From Lachnospiraceae bacterium NK4A144 (lineage in GTDB: Bacteria; Bacillota; Clostridia; Lachnospirales; Lachnospiraceae), in assembly GCA_000424365.1 (NCBI GenBank), contig AUJT01000013.1:1-64000 (forward strand): 64,000 nucleotides of DNA. The letters are read 5' to 3'. The notes below the pieces were generated by a model that saw only the letters and a program-made list of their open reading frames with translations, was not told the origin of the DNA and did not search any database. Of the stretch, positions 35,488-44,074 are shown piece by piece. The first letter of the stretch is position 1. Each line of letters begins with the position of its first letter. Both the position numbers and the translations under genes were made by a program.

Positions 35488-36516
35488 CACCTGGTTATCC
35501 TTATCTATAAAAAATACCTTGATCTCATTATCTGTGCCTGTGAGGCCCTTCTCCTCATTTACGGCACGTACGAGATCTGCTCCTTTCTCAGGTCCAAGAA
35601 TAAAGCATGACGTACTAAGCGCATCTCCATCAACTGAATACTGCGATATGATAGTTACCCCGTTCAGTTTCGATTCTGATGGATAACCGGTCGCTGTATC
35701 CAATATGTGAAAATAGAATTTTCCGTCCTGTTCAAAATATCGCTCATACGGACCCGAACTTACGACAGATGTTCCTTCCGACTCCACCGGAAAGAGCACT
35801 TCGTTTGACTCTCCAAACGGTTTCTGGATTCCTATCTTAAAAGGATTTCCATTTGGATTTTTACCTATTGTGATCACGTTTCCGCCCAAGTTGATTATAG
35901 CACTACCGACACCCTTACTGATAAGAAATTCTTTTAATTTGTCGGCAATATAACCCTTTGCGATGCCTCCAAGGTCAATTTCCGCGTCAGGATCAGATAA
36001 ACGCACTTTATTTTCATCTGCATTTATTTCGATGCAATGATAATCCACATGTTTTAGACCTTCTGTGATCTTTCCGGAGTCCGGCACTTTTCCGTAGCCG
36101 GATGTGAAATCCCAAAGCTTACTTACCGGATAGATGGTCACATCAAAAGCCCCATCTGTTAATTCCGCGTAATGTACAGCCGTCTGCAGAAGTTCGATCG
36201 TATCATCCGATACCTCGACCTCTTCTCCGCCTGCCGCATTTATCCGTCCGACATCTGATGTGTCGATATTTGCCGAAAAAATATTTTCATAATCACGGCA
36301 CAACGAAAATGTGTCATTGATAAGAGTCTCATCTCCCTTATCATACAACGTCACCGTCGCAACGGTATTTAATACAAAATCAGTACCGCTGACAGGCTCT
36401 TTTTTCCCTACTCCAAAAGTGGACTGCGCTCCCTGAGCGCAGCCCACAATACTCAGAACAACAGCTGCAACCGTTATTCCACTCATCAATTTTTTACTTA
36501 ATCCTGACAATTTCAC
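35482..36516 (-). CDS. apbE: ApbE FAD:protein FMN transferase
   Basis: Attaches FMN covalently to threonine of target proteins, here most likely RnfG and RnfD encoded upstream. The 344-residue protein has a lipoprotein signal (VVLSIVGCAQG), then the ApbE domain with LWDFTSGYGKVP, EIDLGGIAKGYIAD and SAIINLGGNVITIG. It starts 10 bases after rnfB, so it is part of the rnf operon. The stop codon lies in a family A element (A4), so the original C terminus may have been slightly different. The domain itself is complete. Confidence 0.93.
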   Translation of the reverse strand: MKLSGLSKKLMSGITVAAVVLSIVGCAQGAQSTFGVGKKEPVSGTDFVLNTVATVTLYDKGDETLINDTFSLCRDYENIFSANIDTSDVGRINAAGGEEVEVSDDTIELLQTAVHYAELTDGAFDVTIYPVSKLWDFTSGYGKVPDSGKITEGLKHVDYHCIEINADENKVRLSDPDAEIDLGGIAKGYIADKLKEFLISKGVGSAIINLGGNVITIGKNPNGNPFKIGIQKPFGESNEVLFPVESEGTSVVSSGPYERYFEQDGKFYFHILDTATGYPSESKLNGVTIISQYSVDGDALSTSCFILGPEKGADLVRAVNEEKGLTGTDNEIKVFFIDKDNQVL

Positions 36517-36526
36517 TATCTCTCAA

Positions 36527-37318
36527 TCATCCTAATTTAGTGATAACCTTCTTCGGGCACTTCTGTGCGCAAAGACCACAGCTAACACAATTATCATAAT
36601 CGATATGCGCAATATTGTCGACAACATGTATCGCATCTTTCGGACAATTTTTCTCACAAAGGTGACAGCCGATACATCCAGCCTCGCAGACCTTCATGAC
36701 GCCGGGTCCCTTTTCCTTAGATGAACATTCAACCGCATACTTATTCTTCTTCGGCTTAAGTTCGATCATGTTTCTAGGACAATTCTCGATACATTTTCCG
36801 CAGGCTTTACACTTGTCAGGGTCTACCTTTGCTACTCCATCGATAACATGGATAGCGTCAAAAGGACATACTCTTTCGCAGGTTCCTCCGCCAAGGCATC
36901 CGTACTGGCAGGCCTTCGGTCCGCCACCCGGAGTCATATTCAGCATCTTACAGTCCATCAGTCCTGTATATTCTGATTTATTCTTTGCCTTTGTACATGT
37001 ACCTGCGCACTTAACAAATGCAACTTTGGGTTCTTCGGCAGAAATAACCTGACCCATTATAGCCGCAACCTTATCCGCAACCGGCTCTCCACCTACAGGG
37101 CAGCCATTAACCGGTGCAGCACCTGTAACAATTGCGTGTGCCATTGCGGCACATCCTGCCTGTCCACAACCACCGCAGTTAGCTCCGGGGAGGACCGCAA
37201 GTATCTTATCTTCTCTTTCATCGACTTCGACTGCGAACTTTTTGCCGGCTATGCCCAGGAATACTCCTACGAACAGACCGACCGCCGTTACGCAGGCGGC
37301 AGCGATTATAATACCCAT
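36527..37318 (-). CDS. rnfB: Rnf complex subunit B (ferredoxin-like)
   Basis: Iron-sulfur subunit that takes electrons from ferredoxin. The 263-residue protein has an N-terminal transmembrane helix (IIAAACVTAVGLFVGVFLG), the Fe-S domain GANCGGCGQAGCAAM, and further clusters in GCLGGGTCERVCP, CKACGKCIENCP, CIGCHLCEKNCP and CVSCGLCAQKCP. Order and length fit clostridial RnfB. It is followed by apbE. Confidence 0.95.
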   Translation of the reverse strand: MGIIIAAACVTAVGLFVGVFLGIAGKKFAVEVDEREDKILAVLPGANCGGCGQAGCAAMAHAIVTGAAPVNGCPVGGEPVADKVAAIMGQVISAEEPKVAFVKCAGTCTKAKNKSEYTGLMDCKMLNMTPGGGPKACQYGCLGGGTCERVCPFDAIHVIDGVAKVDPDKCKACGKCIENCPRNMIELKPKKNKYAVECSSKEKGPGVMKVCEAGCIGCHLCEKNCPKDAIHVVDNIAHIDYDNCVSCGLCAQKCPKKVITKLG

Positions 37319-37425
37319 AATTTCCTCTCATTCCAGAGTGAAACCATTTCGTCTCGCTCTTACCTCAATATTTTTACTACGCATACCAATGCAAGTATCA
37401 GTTACCTTCCGGCATCTGCGTCTCT

Positions 37426-38007
37426 TTACTTAAGCCCTGAGAAACCGCAGAATGCAATAGCCATAAGTGATGCAGTGAACATGGTGAACGGGAAGCCCTG
37501 TACTGCCTTAGGGATACGATTGTACTGCATTTTTTCACGGAGTCCTGCGAGGATAACAATAGAAACCGCAAAGCCTACCGATGTTGCAAAACCGTTTACG
37601 ATACCCTGGATAACGTTGTACCCGTTCTGAACGTTCAGCAGAACTGCACCGAGAACAGCACAGTTTGTTGTGATAAGAGGAAGATATACACCAAGCGCTT
37701 TATAGAGGCTCGGTATAGATTTCTTTAAGAACATCTCAACAAACTGAACCAGCGATGCGATGACCAGAATAAATACGATGGTATTCAGGTAATCGAGGTT
37801 AAGCGGATGCAGGATAAATGTGTAAATAACTCCGCATATCGCACTCGCAAGCGTGATTACGAATACTACAGCCGCGCCCATTCCGGTTGCCGTTTCAACC
37901 TTCTTGGAAACTCCGAGGAACGGACAGATTCCAAGGAACTGAGACAGGACAACATTATTTATGAGCATTGCCATGAGCAAAATTGAAATCAATGATGTAT
38001 TACTCAT
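37426..38007 (-). CDS. rnfA: Rnf complex subunit A
   Basis: Integral membrane subunit, 193 residues, six helices. It carries the conserved LLMAMLINNVVLSQFLGICPFLG start and YLPLITTNCAVLGAVLL typical of RnfA/NqrE, with the cysteines that bind an iron-sulfur cluster at the dimer interface with RnfE. ATGA overlap with rnfE indicates coupling. Confidence 0.95.
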   Translation of the reverse strand: MSNTSLISILLMAMLINNVVLSQFLGICPFLGVSKKVETATGMGAAVVFVITLASAICGVIYTFILHPLNLDYLNTIVFILVIASLVQFVEMFLKKSIPSLYKALGVYLPLITTNCAVLGAVLLNVQNGYNVIQGIVNGFATSVGFAVSIVILAGLREKMQYNRIPKAVQGFPFTMFTASLMAIAFCGFSGLK

Positions 38008-38741
38008 TTGTCATTCGCCTCCTTCTGTGCTGCCTCTACCGACTGAAACTTTCCTGCACAGTTAGAACGGAATGCGCAAGCCGAACATTCTGCACCGGAT
38101 TCATCAGTATGAGTTACCGGGAGACGTACTCCTCTCTTTGCTTCGATGTTATTGATAATAGCTGTACGAATCGTGATCAGCACTGCAAGTACCATAAATG
38201 CTCCGGGCGCCATTACAAAGATCGAAGGTGTGAACTCAGAGAGGTTTCCGATCGGATGTCCAAAGATCGAACCGGCACCGATAAGCTCACGGATAAAGCC
38301 GATAACCGTAATGGACATTGTAAATCCGAGCCCCATTCCTATTCCATCAAAGAATGAGGAAACCGGACCATTTTTGTAAGCATACGCTTCTGCTCTTCCG
38401 AAGATGATACAGTTAACAACGATAAGCGGAATATAAATTCCGAGAGATGCATAAAGGTCAGGTGTGAAACCTTCCATAAGCATATCTACGATCGTTACGA
38501 ATGAAGCGATGATAACGATAAATGACGGAATACGTATCTCATCCGGGATAACCTTACGCAAAAGTGAGATAAACAGGTTTGAGAGCGCCAGAACCACTGT
38601 AGTGGAAAGGCCCATACCAATACCATTCATCGCTGAGGTGGTTACCGCAAGTGTCGGACACATACCGAGCACTATTACGAGAGTCGGGTTTTCTTTAACA
38701 ATACCGTTAAACAAACGCTCGAGAGGTGTGTTAGGTTTCAT
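38004..38741 (-). CDS. rnfE: Rnf complex subunit E
   Basis: Membrane subunit of 245 residues, homologous to RnfA/NqrD: GIVKENPTLVIVLGMCPTLAVTTSAMNG and YIPLIVVNCIIFGRAEAYA carry the paired cysteines. A hydrophilic tail of about 40 residues with several cysteines (AECSACAFRSNC) extends the C terminus beyond the usual length; a metal-binding role is possible but unproven. The start overlaps rnfG by 1 base. Confidence 0.93.
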   Translation of the reverse strand: MKPNTPLERLFNGIVKENPTLVIVLGMCPTLAVTTSAMNGIGMGLSTTVVLALSNLFISLLRKVIPDEIRIPSFIVIIASFVTIVDMLMEGFTPDLYASLGIYIPLIVVNCIIFGRAEAYAYKNGPVSSFFDGIGMGLGFTMSITVIGFIRELIGAGSIFGHPIGNLSEFTPSIFVMAPGAFMVLAVLITIRTAIINNIEAKRGVRLPVTHTDESGAECSACAFRSNCAGKFQSVEAAQKEANDK

Positions 38742-39319
38742 TATTCTTCACCTCCTGCAAGATTTTCATTGTAGTAAGCCATTCCGGCATTTACACCACG
38801 TGTAACACACTTTGAAGTAAATGTTGCACTGGAGATTGCCTGAACATTATCACCGAGAACAAATTCTGTGGAGCTGTCCTGTCCGTAGAACTGAGGCAGC
38901 CATGTCGGATCGGTCTTTGCATTCATACCAAGTCCGGGAGTTTCATCGATAGATGTGATCGAAATGCCCTCTATAGAGCCCTCAGCATTAACACCTATTG
39001 AGAAAGTGATATCTCCGCCGTATCCACCATGACTTGTTACGTTGATAACATATCCAACATTTTCGCCACCGGCATCATGTGCAGCTAAAACAGAATCAAT
39101 ATTGGCATCTAACTCGGTATTTGCTACAGCTTCCGCGCCTGTGTCCTCAAATGTTTCAGCTTCTGAAAGAACCGAACGATATGCTTCATTCAAAGCTTTT
39201 TCATTCTGAACACGGATAGCATCTGATGTGATCTCATGAACGACACCGAGAAGTAAACCAAAGCAAAGCGCGATAACGGTCATTATAAGAGTGTTTTTTA
39301 CTTCTTTACTCACGATCAC
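38741..39319 (-). CDS. rnfG: Rnf complex subunit G (FMN-bearing)
   Basis: A 192-residue extracytoplasmic flavoprotein anchored by an N-terminal helix (TLIMTVIALCFGLLLGVVHE). The FMN-binding domain has GVNAEGSIEGISI and the flavinylation motif ISSATFTS, whose threonine is the probable ApbE target. It is coupled to rnfD by a 4-base overlap. Confidence 0.94.
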   Translation of the reverse strand: MIVSKEVKNTLIMTVIALCFGLLLGVVHEITSDAIRVQNEKALNEAYRSVLSEAETFEDTGAEAVANTELDANIDSVLAAHDAGGENVGYVINVTSHGGYGGDITFSIGVNAEGSIEGISITSIDETPGLGMNAKTDPTWLPQFYGQDSSTEFVLGDNVQAISSATFTSKCVTRGVNAGMAYYNENLAGGEE

Positions 39320-40269
39320 TTACCTCCCTTCTGTGGCTTCACATAACCGAAGCACTTAAGAGGTGCCCATCTTTCAATAAGCGGAACAATAAGGTTTCCG
39401 ATGATGATTGCATAGGAGACGCCCTCTGCGCCGCTGGCGAAAATACGGAACACGCCGGTAAGGATTCCGAGGAAGATACCGAAGATGATCTTTCCCTTTG
39501 TGGTGATGGGGCTTGAAACATAGTCTGTTGCCATAAAGAATGCACCGAGCATCAGACCGCCACCTGCAAGCTCACCTGTAAGGAAGTAAGGATTTGCACC
39601 GTGACCTCCGAAAATAATAAGAAAGAGCGTAAATGTCAGGATATATGTTCCCGGGATACGAAGATCGATGATTCCCATAAGTATCAGGAAACATGCACCT
39701 ATCACGATAGCGATAACAGATACTTCTCCGATGGTTCCCATTTCATTACCGATGACCATGTTGTAGGTATTTACGATCTCACCATTCTTTAACTGAGCAA
39801 GAGGTGTTGCTCCGGAGAATGTGTCATACGCAAAATTTGTCATCTTTCCGGCAAATGAGATAAGAAGGAAACATCTTGCTCCCAATGCGGGATTCATGAA
39901 GTTCTGTCCAAGTCCGCCAAAAAGCTGCTTTATAAGAACTATTGCCACGAAAGCACCGAGAACGCATACCCAAAGCTCTATACGAGGCGGCATGTTAAGT
40001 GCCAGAAGAAGTCCTGTAAGAGCTGCCGATCCATCGGACACTGTTATGGGCAGTTTCATTATTCTTTCGTATGCATATTCAAAAATCACACTGGAGATCA
40101 TTGTTACGAGGATAACTGCAATAGTATATGCTCCGAAATGCCATATACCAAATGCTGTAGCCGGCATAAGAGCAATGATGACATAAAGCATGATCTTCTG
40201 TGTAGTGATCCTGTCCCGGATATGCGGGTTCGAAGATACATTTAAGAGCTTATTATCTTCTGCCATCAT
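39316..40269 (-). CDS. rnfD: Rnf complex subunit D (FMN-bearing)
   Basis: Membrane subunit of 317 residues with about nine helices. It contains the flavinylation motif FSGATPLAQ, in which the threonine carries FMN added by ApbE, and the conserved GLGQNFMNPALGARC. ATGA overlap with rnfC. Confidence 0.95.
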   Translation of the reverse strand: MMAEDNKLLNVSSNPHIRDRITTQKIMLYVIIALMPATAFGIWHFGAYTIAVILVTMISSVIFEYAYERIMKLPITVSDGSAALTGLLLALNMPPRIELWVCVLGAFVAIVLIKQLFGGLGQNFMNPALGARCFLLISFAGKMTNFAYDTFSGATPLAQLKNGEIVNTYNMVIGNEMGTIGEVSVIAIVIGACFLILMGIIDLRIPGTYILTFTLFLIIFGGHGANPYFLTGELAGGGLMLGAFFMATDYVSSPITTKGKIIFGIFLGILTGVFRIFASGAEGVSYAIIIGNLIVPLIERWAPLKCFGYVKPQKGGK

Positions 40270-41645
40270 GAATCACCACCTTTCGATTTTTTTGCTTCCT
40301 CTTCTGCTTTTTTCTTTGCAGCAGCCGCACGGTCACGACCGATGCTGAGCTTCTTCATAGACTTGATCGCCTGACAGAGCTGACGCTTTGCAGGACATAC
40401 GTATGAGCAGGAACCACATTCGATACATTCCTTACCGAACAGTCTGTTGAACTCATCATAGTTTTCATGCTCTGCAAATGTAGCGAGCTGTGAAGGTATC
40501 AGTTTTTCCGGGCATGCTTCCACGCAGCGTCCGCAATTTATACATGCTGTCTCACGTGAATGAGCCACATCATCGTAGGAAAGGCAAAGTAATGCTGAGG
40601 ATGTCTTTGTAACAGGAACATCCAGATCAAAAAGAGAAAATCCCATCATAGGGCCGCCCGAAATGATCGTCTCAGGCTCTCTTCCCTCAATAAATCCACC
40701 AGCCTCATCCAGCAGTTCCCTGTAATTTGTTCCACAGCGAACCTTGAAGTTTCTGGGGTCAGCAATAGAATCCCCTGTAACCGTAACTATGCGGTTCATC
40801 AGCGGACGATTATTATTAACTGCATCATTGATAGCAACCAGGGTATCACAGTTATCCACGATACATCCTGCATCTGCAGGAAGCATTTTAGAATTGATCT
40901 GTCTGTGCGTACATGCATAAATGATATGACGTTCTGAACCCTGCGGATATTTTGTTCTTAAAGCATAAACTTCGATACGAGGTTCATTTTTTGTGAGCCT
41001 GGAAAGCAGATCGATAGCATCAGGCTTATTATCCTCAATAGCGATAATTCCCTTTGCGTTATCAAAAAGCTTGAGCACGCACTTCATACCACCGATAAGA
41101 AGCTCAGGTGTCTCCATCATACGGCGATAGTCACTTGTGAGATACGGCTCACATTCTGCGCAGTTTGCGATAACATAATCGATCTTTGAAGGATCCTTTG
41201 GTGCGAGCTTTACATGAGTAGGAAATCCTGCTCCGCCCATTCCGACAACGCCCGCATTCTTTACCGCAGCGAGTATTTCTTCCTTGGACATTGCATCCAG
41301 TCCCTTAGAAGCTGGATATTCTACTTCCTCATAGAGACCATCATTCTCCACTATAATGGATTCGACCATATCTCCCACCGGGACACGATGCTTCTCTATC
41401 TTTTTAACGGTACCGCTGACTGTAGCGAAAATGTTAGCCGAAACAAATCCGCCAGCCTCTGCGATCATCTGTCCCGTTTTTACCTTGTCTCCGACTTTCA
41501 CTATCGGTTTCGCCGGAGCTCCGATGTGCTGGGACAACGGATAGACGAGATCGCCCTTAGGCAGCACTTCCTTAATTGGCTTATCCTTTGACAGATCTTT
41601 TCCGTCGTAAGGATGAATGCCGCCGCTGAAAGTATACTGTGACAT
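40266..41645 (-). CDS. rnfC: Rnf complex subunit C (NADH-binding)
   Basis: The NADH/FMN subunit of the ferredoxin:NAD+ oxidoreductase. The 459-residue protein has the biotinyl-lipoyl-like N terminus (GAPAKPIVKVGDKVKTGQMIAEA), GMGGAGFPTHVK for FMN/NADH binding, and two Fe-S motifs, CINCGRCVEACP and CIECGSCSYVCP. It is the first gene of the rnf operon. A Lys/Glu-rich tail of about 20 residues ends it. The complex couples ferredoxin oxidation to ion export; whether Na+ or H+ is used cannot be read here. Confidence 0.95.
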   Translation of the reverse strand: MSQYTFSGGIHPYDGKDLSKDKPIKEVLPKGDLVYPLSQHIGAPAKPIVKVGDKVKTGQMIAEAGGFVSANIFATVSGTVKKIEKHRVPVGDMVESIIVENDGLYEEVEYPASKGLDAMSKEEILAAVKNAGVVGMGGAGFPTHVKLAPKDPSKIDYVIANCAECEPYLTSDYRRMMETPELLIGGMKCVLKLFDNAKGIIAIEDNKPDAIDLLSRLTKNEPRIEVYALRTKYPQGSERHIIYACTHRQINSKMLPADAGCIVDNCDTLVAINDAVNNNRPLMNRIVTVTGDSIADPRNFKVRCGTNYRELLDEAGGFIEGREPETIISGGPMMGFSLFDLDVPVTKTSSALLCLSYDDVAHSRETACINCGRCVEACPEKLIPSQLATFAEHENYDEFNRLFGKECIECGSCSYVCPAKRQLCQAIKSMKKLSIGRDRAAAAKKKAEEEAKKSKGGDS

Positions 41646-41815
41646 TCTCAGACCCTCTTTCCTTTAGATTTTTCTTACACTTAAATGAACTGTTTATATG
41701 ACCTTTTCGGTTTTACTGATAAAAGTCATTGATTACTGCGGTAGCGCCATCAGCTCTCAACATGCTATAATAAGCACCGGCTGAATTTTATGAATTTCCT
41801 AATAATTCAAAAAAT

Positions 41816-41853
41816 ATACAATAAAAGCCCGATTATTAAAGCTTTTATTGTAT
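41816..41853. repeat. Perfect 13-bp inverted repeat between rnfC and the exonuclease-like gene
   Basis: ATACAATAAAAGC (41816-41828) and GCTTTTATTGTAT (41841-41853) with a 12-base loop. No T run follows, so it is not a typical terminator. It could be an operator for one of the divergent genes. The rest of the 41646-41924 gap is AT-rich. Confidence 0.5.
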
Positions 41854-41924
41854 ATTAACGCATACACACCCGAGACGAAAACACATAGTTTTCCCTCTGT
41901 AATCTAACATTTATAATAACAAAT

Positions 41925-43070
41925 ATGCTTATAATTGACAACTTTTTATGCAAAGTTTCCAATCAAAAAATTTATGAATATTTAACAAATGGCTCCGACG
42001 GTATTTTTCTGGACATAGAAACCACCGGTTTCTCTCGTGACAGAAACATTGTTTATCTGATCGGACTGTTATTTAAAACGGATATTTATACATCCGACTC
42101 CGGGTGGACCCTTCGACTGATGCTCGCCGAGAAAGAGAGTGATGAAAAAGAGCTTCTCACCTATTTGCTGTCTTTTCTCGCAGGACGGAAAGATCCCCGA
42201 CTCATTACTTTTAACGGAGTTCGTTTCGATCTGCCTTTTTTAACTGAAAGATTAAAACACGCAGGATACGATGATGCCAGTATTCCATCATGCCTCACAG
42301 ATGATTCCGGATTCGATATATTCCGTATAATTTCTCCGTTTAAGAAAATTCTCGGATTGGAAAATCTTAAGCAAAAAACCGTCGAGAAGTTTTTAGGAAT
42401 AGACCGTAAAGATCAGTATAGCGGCGGAGAACTTATAAATGTATTCCATGCGTATGCATCATCAGGGAACGAAGTCATGAAAAATCTGCTCTTAAGTCAC
42501 AATCATGATGATGTCCTCGGCATGAGTGAGATTCTGCCGATCCTTTGCTATGCATGGCTCTTTTCAGGACAAGATAATAGCGATTTCCTGTCAATCAGGG
42601 ATTCAAAAGTGGTCTCCGACCTCTCCGGTACAGAAGAAAAGCCTGTTGAAATGGTCATTTCATTCGAGAGTAAATTTCCATTTTATTCTGACCACGTTTT
42701 TGACAATGGCTCTGTATCGCTGTCAGTCAGCGGTTCCTCAGGTAAACTGCATTTACCGATCGTTAACGACACACTTTATCATTACTTTCCGGACTATAAG
42801 AATTATTTTTATATACCTTCTATGGATACGGCCATTCACAAATCCGTGGCACAGTTCATGGATAATGAGGACAAAAAGAAGGCAACAGCCGATAGCTGTT
42901 ATGTAAAAAAGACAGGATTCTTTATTTCACAGAAAGAACCGGTATTTTCACCTGTGTTCAAGAAATGTAGAAAAGACAAATGTTCATATTTTTGTATCGC
43001 TGATCTCAATCTCGAAAGCACCGATCTGGAGACATACATGTTATCAGAATTAGTGCAGCTTGCAAAATAA
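41925..43070 (+). CDS. RNase H-fold exonuclease-like protein (YprB type)
   Basis: A 381-residue protein of the ribonuclease H-like family related to Bacillus YprB. Exonuclease motifs are visible: FLDIETTGF (Exo I, Asp and Glu), FNGVRFDLPFL (Exo II) and HNHDDVLG (Exo III), so the active site looks intact. The C-terminal 150 residues are unlike a known domain. No Shine-Dalgarno is visible, and TATAAT at 41912-41917 lies so close to the ATG that the message may be leaderless. Function in repair or RNA processing is inference. Confidence 0.75.
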   Translation: MLIIDNFLCKVSNQKIYEYLTNGSDGIFLDIETTGFSRDRNIVYLIGLLFKTDIYTSDSGWTLRLMLAEKESDEKELLTYLLSFLAGRKDPRLITFNGVRFDLPFLTERLKHAGYDDASIPSCLTDDSGFDIFRIISPFKKILGLENLKQKTVEKFLGIDRKDQYSGGELINVFHAYASSGNEVMKNLLLSHNHDDVLGMSEILPILCYAWLFSGQDNSDFLSIRDSKVVSDLSGTEEKPVEMVISFESKFPFYSDHVFDNGSVSLSVSGSSGKLHLPIVNDTLYHYFPDYKNYFYIPSMDTAIHKSVAQFMDNEDKKKATADSCYVKKTGFFISQKEPVFSPVFKKCRKDKCSYFCIADLNLESTDLETYMLSELVQLAK

Positions 43071-43086
43071 ACAATAACGCAAAAAA

Positions 43087-43120
43087 CTCCGGAGCTTTTC
43101 GCTCCGGAGCCTGCTTTTTT
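43087..43120 (+). terminator. Terminator between exonuclease-like gene and cheR
   Basis: CTCCGGAGC and GCTCCGGAG form a strong stem, followed by CCTGCTTTTTT. Probably serves both convergent genes. Confidence 0.85.
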
Positions 43121-43129
43121 ATATATCTT

Positions 43130-43912
43130 TTACCTGATCTTCTCGTAGAAGAAGGAATTTCTTCTCTCATATCCCATGTCTTTGTAATTCATGATCTGCT
43201 CGGTACTTCCGATAAAGAGTATGCCTCCTTTTTTAAGTGAGGCAGCAAACTTACGGAACACTTCATCCTTTGCTTCTTCTGTGAAATAGATCAAAACGTT
43301 TCTACATACTATCAGATCCTGATTTGACGGGTATGGATCTTTCAGAAGATTGTGTTCCTTGAACTCAACCTGCTTCTTTATTTCGTCTTTAATCTGATAA
43401 GAAGGACCTACTTTATCAAAATACTTGTCCTTGAGGTCACTCGGAACACCTGTTAAACTCTTTGCTGAGTAAAGTCCGACTTTTGCCTTTCCTATTACAG
43501 TCTTATCCAAATCCGTTGCGTGAATCTTTATCTTGTTCAAAGGTATATGCCTAGAAAAAGCCATTACTAAGGAATACGGCTCATCACCTGTAGAACATGC
43601 CGCGCTCCAGATTTTAAGGTTCTCGCCAAACTTTCTCTTAAGTTCCGGGATAAATTCCGTATCCATCAGCTTCCACTGATCCGGATTTCTATAAAACTCC
43701 GACACATTGATCGTGATATAGTTTACAAACTCATCAAACAGTGCCGTATCTTTCTTTAGACCATCAGCATATCCCGCATAATCCTTAAAACTATTGCGCG
43801 TAATAAGAGAATCAATTCTCCTTCGCATCTGCTTTTCTTTGTAAGCATTAAGATCTATTTTTGTTAAAGAAAAAATAGACTTCTTGAATTCCTCGTAATC
43901 GCCCTGTATCAT
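43130..43912 (-). CDS. cheR: CheR chemoreceptor methyltransferase
   Basis: SAM-dependent methyltransferase that methylates chemoreceptor glutamates. The 260-residue protein has an N-terminal helical domain, then the SAM-binding motif WSAACSTGDEPYSLVM and the segment CRNVLIYF typical of CheR. I set the start at 43912 because AAAGGGG lies upstream; the ATG five codons earlier is less likely. It stands alone, without other che genes nearby. Confidence 0.93.
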   Translation of the reverse strand: MIQGDYEEFKKSIFSLTKIDLNAYKEKQMRRRIDSLITRNSFKDYAGYADGLKKDTALFDEFVNYITINVSEFYRNPDQWKLMDTEFIPELKRKFGENLKIWSAACSTGDEPYSLVMAFSRHIPLNKIKIHATDLDKTVIGKAKVGLYSAKSLTGVPSDLKDKYFDKVGPSYQIKDEIKKQVEFKEHNLLKDPYPSNQDLIVCRNVLIYFTEEAKDEVFRKFAASLKKGGILFIGSTEQIMNYKDMGYERRNSFFYEKIR

Positions 43913-44029
43913 AAGCACCCCTTTCATTAGAGTTAGACATCATCTTAACTATAGCATAGTCAGACAAGTAAACCTAGTTCAAAAAGATGAACATACAGTT
44001 TGTATTCAATTTTATGCGAAAAACCGGGC

Positions 44030-44058
44030 AGGTATAAAACCTGCCCGGTAAAAATCTG
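44030..44058 (-). terminator. Terminator after rpsA
   Basis: ACCGGGCAGGT pairs with ACCTGCCCGGT with a loop of about five bases. On the minus strand it is followed by TTTTTCG. Confidence 0.8.
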
Positions 44059-44074
44059 TATTAGTGGATAAGAA

